Below are positions 24,108 to 30,912 of a DNA stretch of 37,895 nt, piece after piece. Numbering within the stretch: position 1 is the first letter of the stretch; every line of letters begins with the position of its first letter. Location: positions 1 through 37,895 of the forward strand of contig JAABNQ010000031.1 in assembly GCA_009928435.1 (NCBI GenBank). Reading direction: 5' to 3'. The translations under genes and the position numbers were made by a program. The notes beneath the pieces were generated by a model. The model saw only the letters and a list, made by a program, of their open reading frames with translations, was not told the DNA's origin and searched no databases. The stretch is from Bacillus sp. HF117_J1_D (GTDB lineage: Bacteria > Bacillota > Bacilli > Bacillales > Bacillaceae_C).

Positions 24108-25530
24108 GAGGTTTTTGTTGATCCTCATAAAAAGGCAGCCAGGCCTCATGGAGAAGTTCAATTCCTTCAACAATCTGTTCCTCTGATAAGCCTCCGAATC
24201 CCAGTAAAATGAGTGGATTTCCCTTCTCTTGCCCAATGCTCCAATTGTCGGTTGTGCTGTAAACTTTCACTCCTACTTTTTCAGCAATTTCTACAAGTTC
24301 ATCAGCAGTTCTGCTGCTTTTTATTTGAGTGACAACATGCAGTCCTGCGTTTTGCCCTGTGATGTTTACATAGTCACCTATGGTGTTCTTAATCGTTCGA
24401 ATAAGGAGATCATGCTTTTTCTGATAAATCTTTCTCATTCTCCGGATATGTCGCTCCCATTCGCCGCTTTCCATGAACATCTGTAAAGTTCTTTGATGCA
24501 GCCGCGAAACGGTTTGATCATATTTAAACCTATTCGCTTGGTATATATGCAAAAGCCTTTCTGGAAGGACGATATAGCTCATTCGAATGGCTGGCATAAG
24601 AGATTTTGAAAAAGTCCCGGCATAAATAACATTCCCGTTGGCATCCAGTCCCTGTAAAGAAGGAATAGGTTTTCCGTGATACCGGAACTCGCCATCATAG
24701 TCGTCTTCAATAATCAAACCGCCGTTCTCTTCCGCCCATTGCAGTAGTTTGATCCGTTTCGTGATGGGCATGACCATCCCCAGTGGAAATTGGTGGGATG
24801 GCGTAATATAAACAACTTTCGCACCGCTTTGCTCTAGTGCATCCAGATCGATTCCATCCGCCTCGAGCTTGACTGGTGACATTTCGAACCCCAGTCCTTG
24901 AAAAACATGCCGTACTCCGCCATATCCGGGTTCTTCCATGGCAATCTTTCTTCCATCTAATCCAATTAACTGACATAAAAGCTTCATGATGGTTTGAGTG
25001 CCTGATCCAATAACAATCTGCTCTTCCGTGCAGTTTACCGCACGAGCTTGACGGAGATAGCGGCTGATGGAGGACCGAAGTCCAGGTTCCCCCTGTTTGT
25101 CGCCATATAAAAGGAATTGTGGGTTCAGGCTTTGATTGACGCATGCTCTCCATTTTCGAAAAGGAAAATGGTCTACATCAATATGAGACATGTAAAAATC
25201 AAACAGGATGTTTTTCCGTGCGGCAGTGGGCTTTGTCTCTGATGGCGGCTGCGAAAAATGGGGCAAATCCCCGAAGGGCTCTTTTTCCATTTCAACAACA
25301 AAATATCCGCTTCGTTCCTTACTCTCAACATATCCTTCTGCTAAAAGCTGCTGATAAGCCATTTGAACGGTTGTTTTGCTAATGTGTAAATCATCAGCAA
25401 GCTCGCGGATGGATGGGAGACGTTTAAGAGAGGGGATTCCACCTGTCTGAATTTCCTCTTTTAAGTATTGATAGAGTTGTAGATACAACGGTTCACTTGA
25501 TTGATTCTCCAATCGAGGGCATATTTTCAT
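24088..25530 (-). CDS. MocR-type GntR regulator with aminotransferase domain (YhdI-like)
   Basis: 480 residues. The N-terminal GntR winged helix (about 1-75) includes LPSIRELADDLHISKTTVQMAYQQLLAEGYVES. A linker leads to a fold-type-I aminotransferase-like domain (about 105-465) with SGTQTIMKLL, DDYDGEFRY and the PLP-binding lysine in YAGTFSKSLMPAIRMSY. Such MocR/GabR/PdxR proteins sense PLP or amino acid adducts and regulate a divergent gene. Here the divergent neighbour is a GNAT acetyltransferase, the same pairing as yhdI-yhdJ in B. subtilis. GAGGTGG precedes the ATG. Confidence 0.93.
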   Translation of the reverse strand: MKICPRLENQSSEPLYLQLYQYLKEEIQTGGIPSLKRLPSIRELADDLHISKTTVQMAYQQLLAEGYVESKERSGYFVVEMEKEPFGDLPHFSQPPSETKPTAARKNILFDFYMSHIDVDHFPFRKWRACVNQSLNPQFLLYGDKQGEPGLRSSISRYLRQARAVNCTEEQIVIGSGTQTIMKLLCQLIGLDGRKIAMEEPGYGGVRHVFQGLGFEMSPVKLEADGIDLDALEQSGAKVVYITPSHQFPLGMVMPITKRIKLLQWAEENGGLIIEDDYDGEFRYHGKPIPSLQGLDANGNVIYAGTFSKSLMPAIRMSYIVLPERLLHIYQANRFKYDQTVSRLHQRTLQMFMESGEWERHIRRMRKIYQKKHDLLIRTIKNTIGDYVNITGQNAGLHVVTQIKSSRTADELVEIAEKVGVKVYSTTDNWSIGQEKGNPLILLGFGGLSEEQIVEGIELLHEAWLPFYEDQQKPLDSHVT

Positions 25531-25539
25531 AAAACCACC

Positions 25540-25600
25540 TCATATCTGTACTGGTTGAATTTTAACTAACTGTATCTTTCATAGTATACAGATTTACTAT
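25540..25600. promoter_or_regulatory. Probable MocR operator region
   Basis: CTGTAT (25570-25575) and ATACAG (25586-25591) form an inverted repeat, and a third half-site ATCTGTAC lies near 25544. TACTAT (25595-25600) may be the -10 of the acetyltransferase gene. Several CTGTA half-sites in a divergent region are expected for GabR/PdxR-type regulators. Inferred. Confidence 0.45.
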
Positions 25601-25638
25601 AACCTTTTATTTAACAAAGTGGAATGGGGGAATGGATT

Positions 25639-26082
25639 ATGTCAATAAATGTAAGACCAGCTGAGAAGAAAGATAGAGATGAGTTAACAAAGCTTATGTA
25701 TGAATATGTTGTCGATTTTTACCAAAGGCCAAGGCCGGAAGTTGGAAAAATGCACCATATCATTGAACTGCTGCTTGAACAAGAGGAAGGGGTCCAATTC
25801 GTAGCCGAAAAAGGTGGAAAGCTGGCGGGGTTTGCGACTCTATACTTCACGTACAGTACAACAAGGGCGGATAAAATAACTGTTATGAATGATTTATATG
25901 TTGTTGAAGAGGATAGGGGGTCAGGCGTCGCACAGGAACTGTTTAAAGCGTGCGAAGACTATACGAAGGAGAATGGTTATGTCCATATGTCTTGGGTGAC
26001 CGCCCCTGATAACTACCGCGCACAGCGATTTTATGAAAAAATGGGCGGAAGCCGTGCTGATTGGCTCAACTATACGATATAA
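25639..26082 (+). CDS. GNAT-family N-acetyltransferase (YhdJ-like)
   Basis: 147 residues. The acetyl-CoA-binding core is seen as MNDLYVVEEDRGSGVAQELFKACEDYTKENG (motif A with R-x-x-G-x-A), followed by WVTAPDNYRAQRFYEKMGG (motif B). The substrate cannot be read. I start at ATG 25639, 8 nt after GGGGGA; an ATG five codons earlier overlaps that site. It is divergent from the MocR regulator, which probably controls it, and ends in a bidirectional terminator. Confidence 0.9.
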   Translation: MSINVRPAEKKDRDELTKLMYEYVVDFYQRPRPEVGKMHHIIELLLEQEEGVQFVAEKGGKLAGFATLYFTYSTTRADKITVMNDLYVVEEDRGSGVAQELFKACEDYTKENGYVHMSWVTAPDNYRAQRFYEKMGGSRADWLNYTI

Positions 26083-26084
26083 GC

Positions 26085-26114
26085 AAAAAAGTCTGCGGTC
26101 GGCAGACTTTTTTT
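26085..26114. terminator. Bidirectional terminator
   Basis: AAAAAAGTCTGC and GCAGACTTTTTTT form a perfect stem with a T run on either strand. It serves the acetyltransferase and the convergent dehydrogenase pseudogene. Confidence 0.9.
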
Positions 26115-26665
26115 CATGGACGGAATTCCCATGGTTCTACAGTGCCAACAACGTAAAGCAGGGTATCTTTTTGAATGCAGTCGATGATGCCGTGTGATAT
26201 TTCTTTATGGGTCAGCCACCGGGAATGGCCATTTTCAATGACAAACCCTAGCTGAACTTGACGATAATAGCATCCGGACGGTATGTCTACATCTTGAACT
26301 GTCTTTTTCAGATCCGTACTGCTGCCCAATATATGAAAGAGCCTCCACTTGTTTTTGCTGTTTTTTGATATGACCTCTGCAATGATGGGCAAAGCATTTT
26401 TTCCTATAGAATGGATCCAGGCTACAACTAATTTGATCTCCCCATTTTCGTGAATGATCCTTTTTATCTCGCTGCGAAGATCTGTTTCATTACAGTAATC
26501 GACGAGCACGGGTATAATGGCAGAAGGCTTTTCAGATTAGTCAATCATTTTTTTCATCCGCATCTGATTTCTTGCTATAACAGATACTCGGTAATTCTGC
26601 TGGACAAGCCAGTGGACGGTATCTGATAGCATTCCCGTTCCACCAATGACAAGAGCATGCTCCAA
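26114..26665 (-). pseudogene. Short-chain dehydrogenase gene broken by an in-frame TAA
   Basis: From TTG at 26665 (AGGAGG 9-10 nt upstream) the frame reads MEHALVIGGTGMLSDTVHWL, a Rossmann dinucleotide-binding start, through VSVIARNQMRMKKMID to TAA at 26537-26539. The same frame then continues without further stops for 140 codons (SEKPSAIIPVLVDYCNETDL, LVVAWIHSIGKNALPIIAEV and onward) to TGA at 26114. The whole unit is 183 codons, the size of the short NAD(P)-binding proteins of this Bacillus group. One base change or a sequencing error explains the break. Restart at GTG 26509 would give a 131-residue protein lacking the cofactor site. Confidence 0.8.
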
Positions 26666-26729
26666 CTTATTCGCCTCCTCGTTCTAAAGTAACAAAAATA
26701 AAAACATATGTTCGTATACATAAAAAAAA

Positions 26730-26738
26730 TGGTATAAT
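26730..26738 (+). promoter_or_regulatory. Extended -10 promoter of the toxin mRNA
   Basis: TGGTATAAT is an extended -10 element (TGN-TATAAT) about 70 nt before the toxin start. The -35 region is AT-rich with no good hexamer, as extended -10 promoters allow. Confidence 0.55.
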
Positions 26739-26807
26739 ATAAAAACAATAGAACAGGTTTCTCAAGGGCGGTCCGTGCACACTTCTCGCAAGGAGGGAGG
26801 TGGTGCC

Positions 26808-26888
26808 ATGACAGTATTTGAAACTATCTCGTCTATGATTGGCTTTGCTGTATTGATTGTGGCTATTCTGTCCTTTACAAAAGACTAA
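26808..26888 (+). CDS. Holin-like type I toxin (26 aa)
   Basis: This gene encodes 26 residues: MTVFETISSMIGFAVLIVAI and then LSFTKD. The start MTVFE, a single hydrophobic helix with an embedded Met/Phe/Ala pattern and a charged end are typical of the small holin-like membrane toxins of Firmicutes type I toxin-antitoxin systems (TxpA/BsrG relatives). Two overlapping ribosome sites (AAGGAGG and GGAGGTGG) precede the ATG. The stop codon lies in the left arm of a strong GC-rich hairpin, and a promoter on the opposite strand about 130 nt downstream would make an antisense RNA. The peptide would insert in the membrane and depolarise the cell. Confidence 0.82.
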   Translation: MTVFETISSMIGFAVLIVAILSFTKD

Positions 26889-26922
26889 AGCCGCCTTTGA
26901 GATGACCCTCCAGGCGGCTTTA
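26886..26922. terminator. Hairpin shared by toxin mRNA and antisense RNA
   Basis: TAAAGCCGCCT and AGGCGGCTTTA form a perfect 11-bp stem with a 15-nt loop. On the minus strand it is followed by GTCTTTTGT, and would end the antisense RNA within the toxin 3' end. It includes the toxin stop codon. Confidence 0.65.
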
Positions 26923-27020
26923 GCACACTGCGTTCTGATCCCCGGCGGGACCTGCTATTGTTGGATCGTTCCGGTGTTCTCAGCGCCGGGACGACCATTT
27001 TGATGTATGATGTTTCTCTC
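26886..27020 (-). ncRNA. Putative antitoxin antisense RNA
   Basis: On the minus strand, TTCTCA, a 17-nt spacer and TATAAT (27025-27030 region, reading leftwards) form a sigma-A promoter. The transcript would run left for about 130 nt through a region rich in inverted repeats (GATCC...GGATC, CCCGGCG...CGCCGGG) and end at the hairpin at 26886-26922, overlapping the toxin mRNA tail. This convergent layout is that of TxpA/RatA and BsrG/SR4. The transcript itself is inferred. Confidence 0.5.
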
Positions 27021-27117
27021 CTCATTATACTCCAATACTTCTTATGTGAGAATACCTCAAAGGATGGAATCCGATTTTATCACTTTTATTTTTTGTGGAA
27101 TTTGTTTAAAATAAAAA

Positions 27118-27133
27118 GTGAGTAATCACTCAC
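27118..27133. promoter_or_regulatory. TetR-type operator of the ABC exporter operon
   Basis: GTGAGT-AATC-ACTCAC is a perfect 16-nt inverted repeat 20 nt before the first gene. TGAGTGA-type palindromes are frequent targets of TetR-family repressors, and the operon ends in a TetR gene. TAAAAT (27107-27112) just upstream may be the -10. Confidence 0.75.
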
Positions 27134-27153
27134 GATGAAAAGGAGTGAAAAAG

Positions 27154-27879
27154 TTGAACAGTGCTTGTGTTTCCATTCGCAGTGTCTCCAAAACATTTGG
27201 AACAGTGGAGGTTTTGAAAGATATTGATCTTGAAATTCAACAAGGAGAAATTTTTGGCCTGCTTGGACCTTCAGGGGCAGGGAAAACAACGTTGGTCAAG
27301 GAGCTTGCAGGACTTGAAGTGCCGACCTCGGGTGAAATTGATGTTTTTCAGGAGAAAATGCCCTCCTTGCATCTGATTGAAAAGCTGGGATATATGGCTC
27401 AGTCGGATGCGCTTTATATGGAACTGACCGCTCGTGAAAATCTTGAGTTTTTTGCTGCTTTGTATAGCCTGAGGAAAAGAGAACGCAAACAAAGGCTCGT
27501 GGAAGTGATGGAACTTGTCCAACTGACTGATCATCTTCAAAAGCAGGTGTCCAATTATTCCGGAGGTATGAAAAGGCGACTTTCCTTGGCTATCGCTCTT
27601 TTGCATAAGCCCGAGCTATTAATTTTAGATGAGCCGACTGTTGGTATTGACCCTGTACTCCGAAGAAGTGTTTGGGAAGCCTTCCATCAATTGAAAGAGG
27701 AAGGGAAGACGCTGATTGTCACAACCCATGTCATGGATGAAGCAGAAAAATGCGACCGCTTGGGACTGATGCGTGAGGGCCGGCTCATTGCCGTTGGCAC
27801 TCCTAAGGAGCTGAAGCAAGAAACGGATTCAAATTCAATAGAAGAAGCTTTTCTGGCATATGGAGGTGTATCCTCATGA
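27154..27879 (+). CDS. ABC exporter ATPase
   Basis: 241 residues. Walker A GPSGAGKTT lies at about 38-46, signature YSGGMKRRLSLAIAL, Walker B LLILDEPTVGIDP and the switch His in VTTHVMDEAEKC. It is the ABC-2/drug-export type. The start is TTG at 27154 because AAAAGGAG lies 8 nt upstream; a GTG at 27145 would overlap that site. The stop overlaps the permease ATG. A TetR-type operator lies just upstream. Confidence 0.93.
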   Translation: MNSACVSIRSVSKTFGTVEVLKDIDLEIQQGEIFGLLGPSGAGKTTLVKELAGLEVPTSGEIDVFQEKMPSLHLIEKLGYMAQSDALYMELTARENLEFFAALYSLRKRERKQRLVEVMELVQLTDHLQKQVSNYSGGMKRRLSLAIALLHKPELLILDEPTVGIDPVLRRSVWEAFHQLKEEGKTLIVTTHVMDEAEKCDRLGLMREGRLIAVGTPKELKQETDSNSIEEAFLAYGGVSS

Positions 27880-28904
27880 GAGTCATGGCCTTGGTAAAAA
27901 GGATTTTACAGCAGATCGGAAGAGATAAGAGAACCCTCGGCCTTTTAGTTTTTGCCCCTATTCTCGTTCTAACGATGCTCCATCTCGTTTTTAACGGAGA
28001 TGACTACACGCCCAAAATTGGACTGGTGAATGCGCCTGAACAAATCAAAGATAGAATGGACCTTAAAGGTGCGAAGATCACTGATTTAAAAGGGGAGGAT
28101 CAGGCTAAAAACCTTCTTTCTTCTCGTGAATTGGACGGTTATCTTGTTTTCGACCGGATGCCGCCGTCCGTATATCTTGAAGGCAGTGACCCGCTTGTCA
28201 ATGGCTCCGCGATGAAGTGGATGCAAAAAGCGTTTAAGCCCTTGCAGGGCCCAAGTGAAATGGCAGACATAGAGATCCACTATTTGCACGGTTCGGCCGA
28301 CATGGGCCAATTCGATTATTTCGGGCCTGTCCTACTCGGTTTTTTCGTTTTCTTCTTTGTGTTCATCATTGCAGGAGTTTCTTTTATAAGAGAGAGGACG
28401 TCAGGGACATTGGAGCGCCTATTATCGACTCCGCTCCGCAAATGGGAGATTGTCATTGGGTATGTAGTTGGGTTTGGCGTTTTTACACGATTTCAAGCGA
28501 CAATCATAGCTGCCTACAGCATTTATGTCCTGGGCATGTTAATCGAAGGATCTTTCTGGTATGTGCTATTAATCATTGTGCTTCTTTCATTGACGGCCTT
28601 GACCCTCGGAATTTTATTATCCTCATTTGCAAATAACGAGCTGCAGATGATTCAGTTTATTCCGATTGTCGTCGTACCGCAAATTTTTTTCTCAGGGCTG
28701 TTCAATCTTGAAACTATTTCAGACTGGTTGAGCTGGGTAGGTCCGCTTACGCCTCTTTATTATGCCGCAGATGCATTAAGGGATGTTATGGTCAGGGGCT
28801 ATGGAGTGAAAGAAATTGCTCTGGATTTGGTGGCGATGCTGGGGTTTGCGGTTCTATTCATGGTACTGAATATCGGAGCTCTTAGAAAATATAGGAAAAT
28901 ATAA
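27876..28904 (+). CDS. ABC-2 type exporter permease
   Basis: 342 residues. One N-terminal helix (TLGLLVFAPILVLTMLHLVF), a large extracytoplasmic loop of about 130 residues and then five helices from about residue 152 (FFVFIIAGVSFIRERTSGTLERLLSTPLRKWEI is the conserved ABC-2 segment). This is the layout of drug and lipid exporters of the YhgE/LnrM/CcmB-like ABC-2 group. GGAGGTG precedes the ATG. The TetR gene starts 13 nt downstream. The exported compound cannot be read. Confidence 0.9.
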   Translation: MRVMALVKRILQQIGRDKRTLGLLVFAPILVLTMLHLVFNGDDYTPKIGLVNAPEQIKDRMDLKGAKITDLKGEDQAKNLLSSRELDGYLVFDRMPPSVYLEGSDPLVNGSAMKWMQKAFKPLQGPSEMADIEIHYLHGSADMGQFDYFGPVLLGFFVFFFVFIIAGVSFIRERTSGTLERLLSTPLRKWEIVIGYVVGFGVFTRFQATIIAAYSIYVLGMLIEGSFWYVLLIIVLLSLTALTLGILLSSFANNELQMIQFIPIVVVPQIFFSGLFNLETISDWLSWVGPLTPLYYAADALRDVMVRGYGVKEIALDLVAMLGFAVLFMVLNIGALRKYRKI

Positions 28905-28917
28905 CAAGGAGTCTATT

Positions 28918-29568
28918 ATGTTAGAACAAAATCAGATTTGGGATCAATTGTCTTTGGATGAGGAAGAGTTCACGCCGAAGCAGAAGAAAATCATAGCGGC
29001 AGCAGTCGAAATCTTTGCTGAAAAAGGCTATGCAGCTACATCGACAAGTGAAATCGCAAAAAAAGCCGGCGTAGCGGAAGGAACGATTTTTCGCCATTAT
29101 AAAACAAAAAAGGAATTGCTTTTATCCATTGTTGCACCGATGATGGCCAAAATGATTGCCCCTTTTGTTATAAAGGATATCAATCGGGTGCTGGATAAGG
29201 ATTATGATACTCTGGAGGATTTCCTCAGAGCAATGATCAAAAACAGGGAAGCTTTTATGGAGAAAAACATGCTTCTTTTCAGAATTCTTGTGCAGGAGCT
29301 ACCTTTTCAAAAGGAACTGCAGGAGCAATTCAAGGAGCATATCGCGGCTAAAATATATACTCGTATGGAGAAGGCCGTCATGCATTACCAAGAAAAAGGT
29401 GAAATCATGGTTATGCCATCAAAAACCGTCATCCGCTTGTTTCTTTCGACGATTTTCGGCCATTTAATGGCCCGTTTTTTTATATTGTCTTCTGAAGAGT
29501 GGGAAGATGAAGAGGAAATGGAAAGAACCATTCAATTTTTGATGAAAGGATTAAGTCCGGACGAATAA
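28918..29568 (+). CDS. TetR/AcrR-family repressor
   Basis: 216 residues. The N-terminal helix-turn-helix domain (about 20-66) reads IIAAAVEIFAEKGYAATSTSEIAKKAGVAEGTIFRHYKTKKELLLSIV. The rest is an all-helical ligand-binding domain. As the last gene of the operon it probably represses it through the palindrome at 27118-27133. AAGGAG precedes the ATG. Confidence 0.93.
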   Translation: MLEQNQIWDQLSLDEEEFTPKQKKIIAAAVEIFAEKGYAATSTSEIAKKAGVAEGTIFRHYKTKKELLLSIVAPMMAKMIAPFVIKDINRVLDKDYDTLEDFLRAMIKNREAFMEKNMLLFRILVQELPFQKELQEQFKEHIAAKIYTRMEKAVMHYQEKGEIMVMPSKTVIRLFLSTIFGHLMARFFILSSEEWEDEEEMERTIQFLMKGLSPDE

Positions 29569-29590
29569 GAGCCTGCGAATGCAGGCTCTT
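29567..29590. terminator. Terminator hairpin after the TetR gene
   Basis: AAGAGCCTGC-GAAT-GCAGGCTCTT is a perfect 10-bp stem overlapping the TetR stop codon. A closely similar hairpin (GAGGAGCCTGC) lies at the matching place after the intact AIM24 gene, so it belongs to the duplicated segment. Confidence 0.7.
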
Positions 29591-29592
29591 CA

Positions 29593-29817
29593 TTATCTGT
29601 CACTAAATATGTTAAAAAGGCCGCCGATTCCGCCTTCATCTTTTGATTCTCCGCCTTGGGAAGAACCGTCTCCAAAAACTGTCTCCATATGTATGTGGCC
29701 ATCCACCATCATTAGGCTACCGGCTTTCGCAACAACTGTTTCTCCCGGGTCCAACTACATTTCTACAAATTGCATGTCATCGCCAATAATTTGATAATCA
29801 ATCTCATGATTATTCAC
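29593..29817 (-). pseudogene. Deleted duplicate of the AIM24/TIGR00266 gene
   Basis: On the minus strand from GTG 29817 the frame reads [18 protein letters not shown] like the intact gene at 34403-35188, then a TAG (29755-29757), then [16 protein letters not shown] and [20 protein letters not shown]. The last part jumps from residue about 53 of the intact protein to its C-terminal tail, so about 190 internal residues are lost, with the join at a repeated Gly-Gly coding stretch. The flanks on both sides also resemble those of the intact copy. It cannot make a functional protein. Confidence 0.9.
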
Positions 29818-29961
29818 TTTTTTCCATCATCCTTTTAAGGGAATTACTGTCAATTGAAATCTTTGGATTCAAAAATTTTTAAAGCCATAGCATTTGATTT
29901 TTCTTTCACCTATTGCGACAATTAACGCTATTATAATGTCGAATAAAAGAGGGGTAAGCCT

Positions 29962-30912
29962 ATGATAAAATTCGATAAAGTTACGAAGCTTTATGATGAT
30001 CGGACAAAGGCTGTTGACCAACTTGATCTACATATACAAGAAAATGAGTTTTTTGTATTAATCGGACCCAGCGGCTGCGGAAAAACGACTACCTTGAAAA
30101 TGATCAACCGTTTGATTGATGCGTCAGACGGCAGTATTTTCATAGGAGATAAAGAAATCACCGATTACAATATCCATGAACTGCGCTGGAATATCGGCTA
30201 TGTTCTCCAGCAGATTGCGCTTTTCCCGCATATGACGATTGCAGAAAACATTGCCGTTGTACCGGAACTGAAAAAGTGGGGCCGAAAACAAATTCTAGGC
30301 AGGGTTGATGAACTGCTTGAAATGGTCGGATTGGATCCTGCCGTTTATCGGGACCGGAAACCGAAGGAGCTTTCTGGAGGCCAACAGCAACGTATCGGGG
30401 TCGCCAGGGCATTGGCTGCTGATCCGAGTATTATTTTAATGGATGAGCCTTTCAGCGCGCTTGACCCGATCAGCCGGGAAAAATTGCAGAATGATATGCT
30501 GCATTTGAAACGGACAATCAATAAAACGATTGTTTTTGTGACTCATGATATCCGGGAAGCCCTTAAACTCGGTGACAGGATCTGCATCATGAAAGAAGGA
30601 AAGGTACTGCAGGTCGGAACCCCAGATGATATTTTAAATAAGCCGGTCAATCCTTTTGTCCGTGACTTTGTTGGGGTGCATAAACAGGATGAAAGAATGG
30701 ACCTTGAATCACTTGTCCTTCCTTTGGACGCATCAGTCGTTTCAAAACGTCTTCCAGCGAAAGCTTCATTGGCTGAAGTGCTTGAAAATTTGTCACAGCA
30801 TGACAAAGTCCAAATTGAAAAGGATGGAAAGTCGATTGGTTTGATAGACAGACAAAGGGTCATTGAATATATGGCAAGCCAATTGGATGAAAGAGGCTGG
30901 GAACATGAGTAG
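29962..30912 (+). CDS. Osmoprotectant-type ABC importer ATPase (OpuCA/OpuFA-like)
   Basis: 316 residues. Walker A GPSGCGKTTT (about 34-43), the insertion LRWNIGYVLQQIALFPHMTI, signature LSGGQQQRIGVARAL, Walker B IILMDEPFSALDP and the switch His in VTHDIREAL mark a quaternary-ammonium (ProV/OpuA/OpuC) ATPase. The C-terminal 70 residues correspond to a single reduced CBS-like segment, shorter than the two CBS domains of OpuCA (about 380 aa). AGAGGGG precedes the ATG and its end overlaps the fused permease gene, so the two form one importer. Confidence 0.92.
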   Translation: MIKFDKVTKLYDDRTKAVDQLDLHIQENEFFVLIGPSGCGKTTTLKMINRLIDASDGSIFIGDKEITDYNIHELRWNIGYVLQQIALFPHMTIAENIAVVPELKKWGRKQILGRVDELLEMVGLDPAVYRDRKPKELSGGQQQRIGVARALAADPSIILMDEPFSALDPISREKLQNDMLHLKRTINKTIVFVTHDIREALKLGDRICIMKEGKVLQVGTPDDILNKPVNPFVRDFVGVHKQDERMDLESLVLPLDASVVSKRLPAKASLAEVLENLSQHDKVQIEKDGKSIGLIDRQRVIEYMASQLDERGWEHE

